DNA of 64,000 nt. It comes from Halobacillus_A sp043497005 (GTDB lineage: Bacteria > Bacillota > Bacilli > Bacillales > Halobacillaceae). The stretch covers positions 310,001 to 374,000 of the forward strand of contig NZ_JBIEKE010000002.1 of assembly GCF_043497005.1 (NCBI RefSeq). Direction: 5' to 3'. The translations under genes and the position numbers were made by a program. This document shows, in pieces, positions 43,204 to 51,897 of this stretch (position 1 is its first letter; each line of letters begins with the position of its first letter). The notes under the pieces were generated by a model. It ran no database searches. It was not told the origin of the DNA and saw nothing but the letters and a program-made list of their open reading frames with translations.

Positions 43204-44550
43204 ATGAAAGTCGTAAAATTTGGCGGCAGTTCAGTTGCCGATGCCGATCAATTAAGAAAAGTAACCGAAATTATTAAAGCTGATCCTGAAAGAAAAGCTA
43301 TTGTTGTATCAGCACCTGGAAAAAGGCACTCGAAAGATACTAAAACCACAGACCTTTTAATAGCTCTTGGAGAATCTGTGCAAATTAATGTAAAGAATGA
43401 AGCTGTTTATGATCAAGTAATTGAACGGTTTGCTTCTATCATTACAGACCTTGAATTGGATTATTCTATATTAAATACAATTCAAGAGAGAATTGATGAG
43501 GCTTGTGCTCTTATTAAAACAGATCTTAAAAGAGGTATGGATTCCTTGAAGTCCTGTGGTGAAGATGGTACGGCACTTATGTTGAGTGCTTACTTAAACA
43601 AGAGGGAACTGGAATCTTCTTATGTAAACCCTAAGGATGCCGGCATTTTTGTAAGTGACCAGCCTGGTGGGGCTTTGGTATTAGATGAAAGTTTTGATCA
43701 GCTCTTTAAGTTAAGGGAAAGGGAAGGTATTCTTGTCATTCCAGGATTCTTTGGCTATACGCTGGAAGGAGATTTAGTCACTTTTTCACGCGGCGGTTCT
43801 GATATTACTGGATCTATAGTAGCTGCAGGTATGAAGGTTGATTTATATGAAAACTTTACAGATGTAGATTCTGTTTACTGTGTTAATCCGATGATTGTCG
43901 ATCAGCCTAAAGAGTTAAAAACATTAACGTATCGGGAAATGCGTGAATTGTCCTATGCAGGCTTTTCTGTTTTCCACGATGAAGCATTGATTCCTGCTTT
44001 TAAAGAAAAAATACCTGTCTGTATTAAGAATACAAATAATCCAGGCGGTGACGGAACAATGATTGTAGCAGAACTTCCTGAGAGAGAAGGTCACGTTGCT
44101 GGTATAGCAAGTGACTCAGGGTTCTTAAACCTATATGTAAGTAAATACTTAATGAACCGTGAAGTAGGCTTTGGCCGCAAGCTGCTCCAAATCCTTGAAG
44201 AAGAAGGCATTTCATTTGAACACGCACCTTCTGGAATTGATGATATGTCTGTTATTATTAGAGATCATCAGCTTTCTAAAGAAAAAGAAGAGTGTGTTAA
44301 AGAGCGAATTAAGAAAGAATTAAATGTGGACACTATTTCGATTGAACGAGATATGGGAATGATCATGATTGTAGGAGAAGGTATGAACGAAGCAATTGGT
44401 ATAGCAGGTAAGGCTACTACGGCATTTAGAGATGCTGAAGTGAATATTGATATGATTAACCAGGGGTCTTCAGAAGTTTCCATGATGTTTGGAATTAAAG
44501 CAAAGGATCTAAATCGGGCAGTTCAATCATTGTATCGTGCGTTTTTCTAA
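43204..44550 (+). CDS. thrD: Aspartate kinase (YclM/ThrD type)
   Basis: Phosphorylates aspartate, first step to lysine, threonine and methionine. 448 residues: catalytic start VVKFGGSSVADADQLRKV, FSRGGSDITGSIVAAG, FTDVDSVYCVNP, then two ACT domains in the C-terminal 150 residues (GIASDSGFLNLYVSK and MIMIVGEGMNEAIGIAGKAT). Length and inserted helical region (about 60-130) fit the YclM/ThrD class rather than the short LysC. The ribosome site is CAGGGAG. ACT domains imply amino-acid feedback, effector unknown. Confidence 0.9.
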   Translation: MKVVKFGGSSVADADQLRKVTEIIKADPERKAIVVSAPGKRHSKDTKTTDLLIALGESVQINVKNEAVYDQVIERFASIITDLELDYSILNTIQERIDEACALIKTDLKRGMDSLKSCGEDGTALMLSAYLNKRELESSYVNPKDAGIFVSDQPGGALVLDESFDQLFKLREREGILVIPGFFGYTLEGDLVTFSRGGSDITGSIVAAGMKVDLYENFTDVDSVYCVNPMIVDQPKELKTLTYREMRELSYAGFSVFHDEALIPAFKEKIPVCIKNTNNPGGDGTMIVAELPEREGHVAGIASDSGFLNLYVSKYLMNREVGFGRKLLQILEEEGISFEHAPSGIDDMSVIIRDHQLSKEKEECVKERIKKELNVDTISIERDMGMIMIVGEGMNEAIGIAGKATTAFRDAEVNIDMINQGSSEVSMMFGIKAKDLNRAVQSLYRAFF

Positions 44551-44683
44551 AAATTGGCTCTGATCTTCGATTTTGGTTTATAGAAAGAGAACAGAGTTTG
44601 CAGCTTTCCTAGTTCATGGGGCAAGACTCGATGTCTGTCCCCTTTTAAAGATAGAAGGTAAAATTTAAGTTTATATACAAACT

Positions 44684-44720
44684 AAGCGAGAAACCATTAA
44701 CGGTTACTCGCTTTTGTTTT
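44684..44720. terminator. Bidirectional terminator, aspartokinase/exonuclease
   Basis: AAGCGAGAAACC/GGTTACTCGCTT hairpin with T-rich tail on plus and AGTTT-side T's on minus; lies between convergent genes. Confidence 0.72.
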
Positions 44721-45437
44721 TTCTGAAAGCAGAATTTTTAACTCACCGAACGTTCGGTTTTTTTCTGAAGTAATATCTTCTAGTAGATGACCGTATAATT
44801 CAGCGGTCATTCGGGCATCGTTTAATGCGTGATGCCTTGTGCGTCTTTGGATTTGGAATTTTTTCAAAAGAGGGTCAAGCTGATGCTTTTCGTTAGGATA
44901 CAGAAACTTTGCAAGCTTTTGTGAATCAATAACAGGGGTATTTAAAGGCGGAAGTTTCCAACGTTTAAGCATTGTTTGTATAAACCGCATATCAAATTTA
45001 GCTGGATGGGCCACTAGAACGGAGCCTTTACAAAAGGAAAGAAACTCCTTGAAACACTCCAAAAAAGAATCGGACTGAATCAGTTGTTCTTTTTTAAGAC
45101 CTGTTAATGTAAGGGTCTGTTTGGTTACAGGACGTATTGGGTTAACTAATTTGTAAAACGTTTCATTATCACAAATCCTATTTCCGTGCATTCGTATCGC
45201 CCCTATAGAGATAATTTCATGGCCGATTTCTGGAATAAAACCAGTGGTTTCTAAATCAAAAATAGTGTAATCAATCTCAAGTAAGCTTTTATTATGAACT
45301 TCAAGACAGTCATACTCTTGCAATTGAATAAAAAGTTCTCGATGAATATCAGTATTAATAAAAGGTCGTATCTTATAATAATAAATGGGTTTCTCAAAGA
45401 ATAGATACTTTAATATTTGTAAATCAATGGGTAGCAT
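44697..45437 (-). CDS. DnaQ-like DEDDh 3'-5' exonuclease
   Basis: 246 residues. Exonuclease motifs: ExoI FDLETTGF (about residue 60), ExoII HPAKFDMRFI, ExoIII HHALNDARMTA, so all four acidic residues and the catalytic His are present. Related to the epsilon proofreading subunit, but a stand-alone protein. It has an N-terminal 50-residue extension of unknown role. Its ATG overlaps the stop of the upstream CBS/nucleotidyltransferase gene (TAATG), so the two are co-translated. Confidence 0.88.
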   Translation of the reverse strand: MLPIDLQILKYLFFEKPIYYYKIRPFINTDIHRELFIQLQEYDCLEVHNKSLLEIDYTIFDLETTGFIPEIGHEIISIGAIRMHGNRICDNETFYKLVNPIRPVTKQTLTLTGLKKEQLIQSDSFLECFKEFLSFCKGSVLVAHPAKFDMRFIQTMLKRWKLPPLNTPVIDSQKLAKFLYPNEKHQLDPLLKKFQIQRRTRHHALNDARMTAELYGHLLEDITSEKNRTFGELKILLSEKTKASNR

Positions 45438-47347
45438 TACATCACCCGATTTCGATTATAACTGAGTTCGAGTACTTGCTGAAGTCGTTTAGCTATATTA
45501 AGGGCTTCTTTAAGGGATTTACGTTCCTCTTTGTTTAGTTTTCCGAGTTTCAGCTCGTTAGACAGGGGCTCATCATCTTGGAGCTGTGCTAAGTTTTCTT
45601 TGATTCGAAATGACATTAACCGATGTAGAGCTAGTTTTGCATTTTCAGCATCTCGTGGATGAAATCTTTCCTGCTCGGCTAATGCATTGAGCCGGCTTAC
45701 GGTATTTATATTTTCAATACCATATTTCATGCTGTAAATTCGAATGGCATTAACAATTTGCATAATTGCTGACTTTTTAAGATTTAATGTTTTTCGTTTG
45801 CCCACCCCTGAAATTCGACCGAAGGGCTGCACAGGCACCCTGAAACGCAGCGTATCTTTCATGAGAAGCTGATGCAGACCCAGCGAACGTTGAACTCGAT
45901 TGGTCACATATTTTTTTAAGTCATAAGCCAATGAAAAATCGCCGAAAATCGGACGGAAGTCCATAAATATAGTGAAGTCACGAATTTCTTCCGCGTCCAT
46001 TTTTTTAATCCATTGATCGATACTTTCATGCCATTCATTCTTCTCCTTGCGCCATTTATCCTCCTTAGCCATGATCCCTCCAGTACAGTATGGAAAGCCG
46101 CATTGGTTGAGCATAGAGTTTATTTTTTCAGAAAGCAGTTTAAAGTAGGAATAAATCTGCTCCTTGTTTCGGGAGTGTTCATAATCAGCCAGAATCATCC
46201 CGTTATCTTGGTCTGTTGAAAAAGCCTGCTCTTTACGTCCTTCACTGCCCATAACTAAAAAACAATAGTTAATTGGAGGAGCTCCTAACCCTGCTGTAAT
46301 CATTTCATCTTCCGCAATTTGGACAATTTGTTTATGGATCCGATCATTATAGTTTGTAATAAGCTCCGCAATATCGTAAGCCATCATATGATCTTTAATC
46401 AAGCTTGAGACAAAATCTTGGAAACGGGTATTATAAACTGGTGACAAATCTTTTAATTCCTCTAAGCTTGTAGCATTTGAAATTCGGTAGGTTAGATCAA
46501 AATAAACAGAATTACTGATCGTAAAGAAGGAAGATTGACGTAATATTCCTACAATCTTATCTTTATGGTGCACTGGGATAATTTCAGTAGGATGATGTTT
46601 TAAGTAACTTAATGCATCGTAGATAAACTCTTGATCACTAATGGAATAAGGCTCTTCGGACATGTGGAGATAGACTGAATCTCTATGGTTATTTTCAAAA
46701 TAAGCTTTCAGCAAATCACCATATCCGATCATCCCTAAAAGGTTCTGGCGATCTTCACTAACCAGCAGAGCTTCAATTTTTTGCTGTTGAAGCATTCGAG
46801 CCGCTTTCTCAATGGAATCTTGAGGATGAATAAAAGCAGGCTGTTCCATATAAGATCCGGCTCGTTTTTTGTATAACTCACGATCATCATCTTCATCCGT
46901 AGAGGAGCTTTTAAATTTCACTTCATCATATAAGCTTTTCATTAAATGACTTATCCCATCCATGACTACTTTAGAAAATTGTGTATTGTTAGACATAATT
47001 TTTAAAAAGGATTCACGCTTAAAGCAAAGCGTCTTAATAGGTTCTAAAGCTTGAACAGAAAATTTCATTTCTCCGCTTGTAAGTAAAATCATTACGCCAA
47101 CTAGATCGCCAGGGTAATAAAACCTCACGGACAATTGCTTTCCGTTTGAACGGTGCATAATATTCTTAGCCAAGCCTGATAATAAAAAGTGTATATCTAT
47201 CGTATCTTCATTTTGATCCTCATGAATAATGAATTCATTACTACTAAATTCTTTAACTTCAACATCTTTAATGATCTCGTCAAATTCTTTATCAGAAAGA
47301 AGATCAAATGGATATTGAGTTCGGTAAAAGTCTAAAGAATGACCCAA
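45437..47347 (-). CDS. cNMP-binding/CBS/DUF294 nucleotidyltransferase-like protein
   Basis: 636 residues with four modules: cyclic-nucleotide-binding-like domain (about 10-125), a CBS pair (about 165-275), a DUF294 nucleotidyltransferase domain with GSEGRKEQ (around 367) and the metal Asp pair STDQDNG (about 379/381), and a DUF294 C-terminal helical domain. Signal-transduction look; likely senses nucleotides and transfers a nucleotidyl group to an unknown target. Start set to TTG 47347, eight bases after AAGGAGG, not the longer frame from 47398. Operon with the exonuclease. Confidence 0.87.
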   Translation of the reverse strand: MGHSLDFYRTQYPFDLLSDKEFDEIIKDVEVKEFSSNEFIIHEDQNEDTIDIHFLLSGLAKNIMHRSNGKQLSVRFYYPGDLVGVMILLTSGEMKFSVQALEPIKTLCFKRESFLKIMSNNTQFSKVVMDGISHLMKSLYDEVKFKSSSTDEDDDRELYKKRAGSYMEQPAFIHPQDSIEKAARMLQQQKIEALLVSEDRQNLLGMIGYGDLLKAYFENNHRDSVYLHMSEEPYSISDQEFIYDALSYLKHHPTEIIPVHHKDKIVGILRQSSFFTISNSVYFDLTYRISNATSLEELKDLSPVYNTRFQDFVSSLIKDHMMAYDIAELITNYNDRIHKQIVQIAEDEMITAGLGAPPINYCFLVMGSEGRKEQAFSTDQDNGMILADYEHSRNKEQIYSYFKLLSEKINSMLNQCGFPYCTGGIMAKEDKWRKEKNEWHESIDQWIKKMDAEEIRDFTIFMDFRPIFGDFSLAYDLKKYVTNRVQRSLGLHQLLMKDTLRFRVPVQPFGRISGVGKRKTLNLKKSAIMQIVNAIRIYSMKYGIENINTVSRLNALAEQERFHPRDAENAKLALHRLMSFRIKENLAQLQDDEPLSNELKLGKLNKEERKSLKEALNIAKRLQQVLELSYNRNRVM

Positions 47348-47399
47348 GGTGATTACCTCCTTTATAAATGTACTTTTAAAAAAGTAGAGCGTGTGCACT

Positions 47400-47636
47400 C
47401 TACTTCTTCTTAAAACGTCCTTTAGTTAAATTTCTTTTTCTGTCACGGTGCAAAATGAAGCCGCCTATAAAGGCAATTCCGCCGATTACGCAAAGGAGTC
47501 CGAAGACACCTTGAATGACAATATGAAAGAAAACGGGATGAAACACGTTAAATAATGCATCCCGTATTAGTTTTATCCCAATCACAGCTATTATGCCGGG
47601 TGTAGCAATGAGCAATAGAGCGATCAATCTCATCAT
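47400..47636 (-). CDS. yqzF: DUF2627 membrane protein YqzF
   Basis: 78-residue protein with two transmembrane helices (IALLLIATPGIIAVIGIKLI and GVFGLLCVIGGIAFIGGFIL) and a basic tail (RDRKRNLTKGRFKKK). Matches the DUF2627/YqzF family found next to bkdR in Bacillus. Function unknown. AAAGGAG ribosome site; two adjacent ATGs. Confidence 0.83.
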   Translation of the reverse strand: MMRLIALLLIATPGIIAVIGIKLIRDALFNVFHPVFFHIVIQGVFGLLCVIGGIAFIGGFILHRDRKRNLTKGRFKKK

Positions 47637-47708
47637 AATAACTCCTTTATTTTTTCAATCCTTCATTAGTATATCAGAAGCACTTTGAACTGAAAATAGA
47701 GTTGACTC

Positions 47709-47737
47709 TTGCTAAAACGTGCACAATCATGTACGAT
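47709..47737 (+). promoter_or_regulatory. Possible promoter of bkdR
   Basis: TTGCTA (47709-47714), 17 nt, TACGAT (47732-47737); an overlapping alternative is TTGACT at 47702 with AATCAT. Both are weak matches. Confidence 0.35.
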
Positions 47738-47771
47738 AAAATTGCGCAAAAAATTGCAGGGTGTGAAAACT

Positions 47772-49841
47772 ATGAAAAGAGTATTAATTGTAGGAGCAGG
47801 TAAAGGCGGTACAGCGCTTATGAAACTGTTAAGTGAAACAGACAAATTAAGAGTGGTAGCTGTAACCGACGTAAACCCGTACGCCGTCGGACTTAGTAAA
47901 GCAAAATCATTAGGCATTCCTACGGGAGATGACTGGCGGTCATATATACATAAAGATATTGATATTGTAATTGAAGCTACTGGCAAAGAAGATGTTTTTG
48001 AACAAATTCGAGAAGAACGTCCTGCGCATACTGTTGTAATTCCAGGTGCAGTGGCTTATATTACATCAGAACTTTTAGAAGAGAAAGAAACACTGCTGAA
48101 AGAATTTAAACACCAGACGAATAACCAGGAGCTAATTCTTAACAGCATACATGATGGCATGATTGTAATTGGTGATGATGAGCGTGTATCTTTTTTAAAT
48201 AAAAGTGGGGAAAAAATACTAGGTAAGGTCCGTTCAACGATTATTGGTAAAGACGTAAGAGAAGTTATCCCGGCATCAGGGCTGCCACAGTTACTAGAGA
48301 CTAAAACGAAAGAAATAAATCAAGAGTTAGAATTGGAAAATGGAAAAAAAGTTATTACAACGCGCATTCCATTAATTGGAGCAGATGGTGAGCCTGTGGG
48401 TGCTTATGCTGTATTCAAAGATATTACTGAAGTTGTTGAATTGGCGGAAGAAATTACAGATTTAAAAGAAGTAAAAACAATGCTTGAAGCCATTATTCAA
48501 TCCTCGGATGAAGCAATTTCTGTGGTCGATGAAAATGGAAGCGGTTTAATGATAAATCCTGCATACACCCGAATTACTGGCTTGGAAGAAAGCGAGGTTA
48601 TAGGTAAGCCTGCCACGGTAGATATTTCCGAAGGTGAAAGTATGCATATGAAAGTGTTGAACACAAGACGTCCAGTACGTGGTGTACGGATGAAAGTAGG
48701 ACCTGCGAAGAAGGATGTTCTCGTTAACGTTGCTCCAGTGATTGTCGATGGAAAAGTGAAAGGAAGCGTAGGAGTATTACACGATGTTACAGAAATTCAA
48801 TCATTAACAAGTGAATTAAAACGAGCCAGACAAATTATCAGAAGTTTAGAAGCTAAATATACATTTGCGGATATTACAGGGGATTCTCAAGAACTCACCA
48901 TTGCATTAGAACAAGCAAGAGTGGGAGCAAAAACACCTGCTACAGTATTGCTAAGAGGTGAATCAGGGACGGGTAAAGAACTATTTGCTCACGCGATTCA
49001 TAATGAAAGCAATCGGCGTCACAATAAATTTATTCGAGTGAATTGTGCATCTATTGCAGAGTCGCAGTTAGAAAGCGAATTATTTGGTTATGAGGATGGA
49101 GCTTTTGAAGGTGCAAAGCAGGGCGGCAAGAATGGTTACTTTGAAGAAGCGAATCATGGAAGTATTTTTTTAGATGAGATTAGCGAACTTACGTTGCCGA
49201 TGCAAGCGAAGCTTCTACGAGTTTTACAAGAGAAAGAACTCGTCCGCGTTGGGGGCACGAAGCCGGTCGTAGTTGATGTGCGAGTCATCGCTGCCACAAA
49301 TATTAATTTAGAAAAAGCTATTATGCGTAAAACGTTTCGAGATGACCTTTATTATCGTCTTAACCGGCTGCCCATTTATATACCCCCTCTCAGAGAGAGA
49401 AAAGAGGACTTGTCCCCTTTAATCACTCATCTAATACAGAAATTGAACGAAGATTATGGAAGAAATGTACGGACGATTGACGATGAAGCTTTTGAAAAGC
49501 TTGAAGATTACGATTGGCCTGGTAATGTTCGAGAGCTTGAAAATGTAATTAGCCGAGCCATGATTTTTATGGAGCACACAGAAGAAGTAATTCGTAAAAG
49601 TCATATTCCTACCTTATTAAAATCAGAAACGAATCATTATGGGGAAGAAGCGGCCTGGCAGAGGTCTAGCCTCCAAGAAGCTGTGGATGATTATGAGAAA
49701 AGTTTATTAACGGATGCGTTTAGGACGCATAATTTTAATAAAACGAAAACGGCTAAAGCATTAGGTATCTCAATCAGAAATTTATATTATAAGCTAGAAA
49801 AACACCAATTGGACAAAGATGATCTGCAAGGATTTTCATAG
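47772..49841 (+). CDS. bkdR: Sigma-54-type activator BkdR of the bkd operon
   Basis: Enhancer-binding regulator of branched-chain amino acid use, 689 residues. A Rossmann-like N-terminal domain (RVLIVGAGKGGTALMKLL, about 1-105) precedes two PAS domains (about 120-235, 240-350), an AAA+ domain (GESGTGKELFAHAI, Walker B IFLDEI) and a Fis-type HTH (KTKTAKALGISIRNLYYKL). The sigma-54 contact loop reads GAFEGA (443-448) instead of GAFTGA. Start at MKRVLIV (47772). The ptb operon follows directly. Confidence 0.9.
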   Translation: MKRVLIVGAGKGGTALMKLLSETDKLRVVAVTDVNPYAVGLSKAKSLGIPTGDDWRSYIHKDIDIVIEATGKEDVFEQIREERPAHTVVIPGAVAYITSELLEEKETLLKEFKHQTNNQELILNSIHDGMIVIGDDERVSFLNKSGEKILGKVRSTIIGKDVREVIPASGLPQLLETKTKEINQELELENGKKVITTRIPLIGADGEPVGAYAVFKDITEVVELAEEITDLKEVKTMLEAIIQSSDEAISVVDENGSGLMINPAYTRITGLEESEVIGKPATVDISEGESMHMKVLNTRRPVRGVRMKVGPAKKDVLVNVAPVIVDGKVKGSVGVLHDVTEIQSLTSELKRARQIIRSLEAKYTFADITGDSQELTIALEQARVGAKTPATVLLRGESGTGKELFAHAIHNESNRRHNKFIRVNCASIAESQLESELFGYEDGAFEGAKQGGKNGYFEEANHGSIFLDEISELTLPMQAKLLRVLQEKELVRVGGTKPVVVDVRVIAATNINLEKAIMRKTFRDDLYYRLNRLPIYIPPLRERKEDLSPLITHLIQKLNEDYGRNVRTIDDEAFEKLEDYDWPGNVRELENVISRAMIFMEHTEEVIRKSHIPTLLKSETNHYGEEAAWQRSSLQEAVDDYEKSLLTDAFRTHNFNKTKTAKALGISIRNLYYKLEKHQLDKDDLQGFS
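49656..49670 (+). promoter_or_regulatory. Possible sigma-54 -24/-12 element inside bkdR
   Basis: TGGCAG, 5 nt, TAGC: GG and GC are at the right distance for the -24/-12 consensus TGGCAC-N5-TTGC, with two mismatches. It is about 195 nt before ptb and inside coding sequence, so it may be chance. Confidence 0.25.
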
Positions 49842-49864
49842 TATGCAAAAAAGGAGTGGTGAGT

Positions 49865-50767
49865 ATGAAGTCGCTTGACGAACTTATCACCAATTTAAAA
49901 CACCAGAAGTCTAATAAAGTAGCGGTCGCACAAGCAGCTGATAAAGAAGTTCTCTTAGCTGTAAAAAAAGCTGTTGACTTACAGTTAGCTACCTTTATTC
50001 TTACAGGGGATAAGGAAGAGATTCAGCGTCTAGCTGGAGAGGTGAAACTTAATGTTCACGCAGGAGACGAGATTCAAATTATTGATTGTTTAACTGAGGA
50101 AGCATCATTCGAAGCAGTTAAAGCAGTTAGTATAGGTACAGCTCAAGTAGTTATGAAAGGGAATGTGGATACCAAAGCGCTGCTAAAAGCCGTGCTCAAC
50201 AAACAGGATGGATTGAGAACGGGGAAAATTTTATCTCATGTAGCTCTTTTTGAAATTCCCGGTCAGGAACGATTAATATTTTTAACCGATTCAGCAATGA
50301 ATATAGCACCCAACTTAGAAGAGAAAGTTCAAATTATTAAGAATGCAGTTGATGTAGCAATAGGAAGTGGCTGGGTTATGCCAAAGGTAGCTCCTTTAGC
50401 AGCAGTTGAAGTTATTAATCCCTCGATGCAGGCAACTATAGATGCCGCTACTCTTACACAGATGAACCGGAGAGGACAAATAAGCGGTTGTATTGTAGAT
50501 GGACCTTTGGCTTTTGATAACGCTGTAAGTAGTATCTCAGCGGAACAAAAAGGCATCAAATCTGAGGTAGCCGGTAAGGCAGATATATTGATGGTACCTT
50601 CAATAGAAGTAGCCAATGCACTTTATAAATCCTTTATGTACTTTGCTCACGCTAAAGTTGCCGCAGTAATTAGTGGTGCAAGTGCACCAATTGTACTGAC
50701 TTCAAGGTCGGACACATCTGAAAGTAAAGTATATTCACTAGCATTAGCGTTACATTCAAGCAAATAG
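49865..50767 (+). CDS. ptb: Phosphate butyryltransferase
   Basis: Converts branched acyl-CoA to acyl phosphate; with Buk it yields ATP and the free acid. 300 residues of the PTA_PTB family: KGNVDTKALLKAVLNK, FLTDSAMNIAP and QISGCIVDGPLAFDNA region typical. ATG 49865 preferred over an upstream GTG pair because AAAGGAG then sits at good distance. First structural gene after bkdR. Confidence 0.94.
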   Translation: MKSLDELITNLKHQKSNKVAVAQAADKEVLLAVKKAVDLQLATFILTGDKEEIQRLAGEVKLNVHAGDEIQIIDCLTEEASFEAVKAVSIGTAQVVMKGNVDTKALLKAVLNKQDGLRTGKILSHVALFEIPGQERLIFLTDSAMNIAPNLEEKVQIIKNAVDVAIGSGWVMPKVAPLAAVEVINPSMQATIDAATLTQMNRRGQISGCIVDGPLAFDNAVSSISAEQKGIKSEVAGKADILMVPSIEVANALYKSFMYFAHAKVAAVISGASAPIVLTSRSDTSESKVYSLALALHSSK

Positions 50768-50782
50768 TAGGAGGAATTGGAT

Positions 50783-51877
50783 ATGGAAATTTTTAAGTAT
50801 ATGAGCAAATACGATTATGAACAATTAGTCATGTGTCATGATGAATCCTCTGGTTTAAAAGCCATTATCGCCATTCATGATACAACGCTAGGACCCGCAC
50901 TGGGTGGAACGCGTATGTGGACTTATGCCAGTGAAGAAGAAGCAATAGAGGATGCTTTGCGTTTAGCTAAAGGAATGACATACAAAAATGCTGCTGCTGG
51001 TCTTAATCTTGGGGGAGGAAAAACTGTTATTATCGGTAATCCTCGCGAAGATAAAAATGAATCCATGTTCCGTGCGTTTGGCCGTTACATTCAAGGTTTA
51101 AACGGAAGATACATTACAGCAGAAGATGTAGGCACTACTGTACAGGACATGGATTTAATTCATGAAGAAACAGATTACGTAACTGGAATTTCTCCCGCTT
51201 TCGGGTCTTCTGGAAACCCTTCACCAGTAACTGCTTACGGCGTATATCGAGGGATGAAAGCAGCGGCAAAAGAAGGGTTTGGCAGTGACTCTTTAGAAGG
51301 AAAAACGGTGGCAGTGCAAGGAGTTGGAAATGTAGCCTACCATTTATGCCGTCACCTTCATGAAGAAGGAGCACATCTCATTGTTACAGACATTAACGAA
51401 GAAGCTGTGCAAAAAGCTGTTGAGGATTTCGGTGCACAAGCAGTAGGGATTAACGAAATTTACAGCGTTGATTGCGATATTTACGCTCCATGTGCACTAG
51501 GTGCTACAATTAATGATGAGACGATACCGCAAATTAAAGCTAAAGTCATTGCAGGGGCAGCGAATAATCAACTTAAAGAAACAAAACACGGGGACATCCT
51601 TCATGAAAAAGGTGTCGTTTATACTCCTGACTATGTTATAAATGCAGGTGGAGTAATAAATGTAGCAGATGAATTGAACGGATATAATAAAGACCGGGCT
51701 ATGAAGCGCGTAGAGACCATTTATGATAACGTAACAAGAGTTTTTGAAATCGCCCGGCGCGATCATATTCCTACTTATAAAGCAGCGGATCGGATGGCAG
51801 AAGAACGTATAGAGTCCATGCGTCAATCTCGCAGCCAGTTTCTACAAAATGGTCATCATATTTTAAGCAGAAGATAG
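50783..51877 (+). CDS. bcd: Leucine (branched-chain amino acid) dehydrogenase
   Basis: NAD-dependent oxidative deamination of Leu, Ile and Val to 2-oxo acids, feeding the Bkd complex. 364 residues, same as B. subtilis Bcd. Catalytic Lys in AAAGLNLGGGKTVIIG, substrate region PVTAYGVYRGM, NAD-binding VAVQGVGNVAYHLCRHL. Start at MEIFKYM (50783), 8 nt after AGGAGG. Confidence 0.96.
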   Translation: MEIFKYMSKYDYEQLVMCHDESSGLKAIIAIHDTTLGPALGGTRMWTYASEEEAIEDALRLAKGMTYKNAAAGLNLGGGKTVIIGNPREDKNESMFRAFGRYIQGLNGRYITAEDVGTTVQDMDLIHEETDYVTGISPAFGSSGNPSPVTAYGVYRGMKAAAKEGFGSDSLEGKTVAVQGVGNVAYHLCRHLHEEGAHLIVTDINEEAVQKAVEDFGAQAVGINEIYSVDCDIYAPCALGATINDETIPQIKAKVIAGAANNQLKETKHGDILHEKGVVYTPDYVINAGGVINVADELNGYNKDRAMKRVETIYDNVTRVFEIARRDHIPTYKAADRMAEERIESMRQSRSQFLQNGHHILSRR

Positions 51878-51897
51878 GCATCGGAGGGTAAAAGATT

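Noticed and set aside
47640..47715. CodY box upstream of bkdR (GAACTGAAAATAG)
   Set aside because: Only the right half of the AATTTTCWGAAAATT motif matches; too weak.
47701..47771. Sigma-54 promoter upstream of bkdR (TTGCGCAAAAAATTGCA)
   Set aside because: The -12 like TTGCA is present, but the essential GG of the -24 element is missing.
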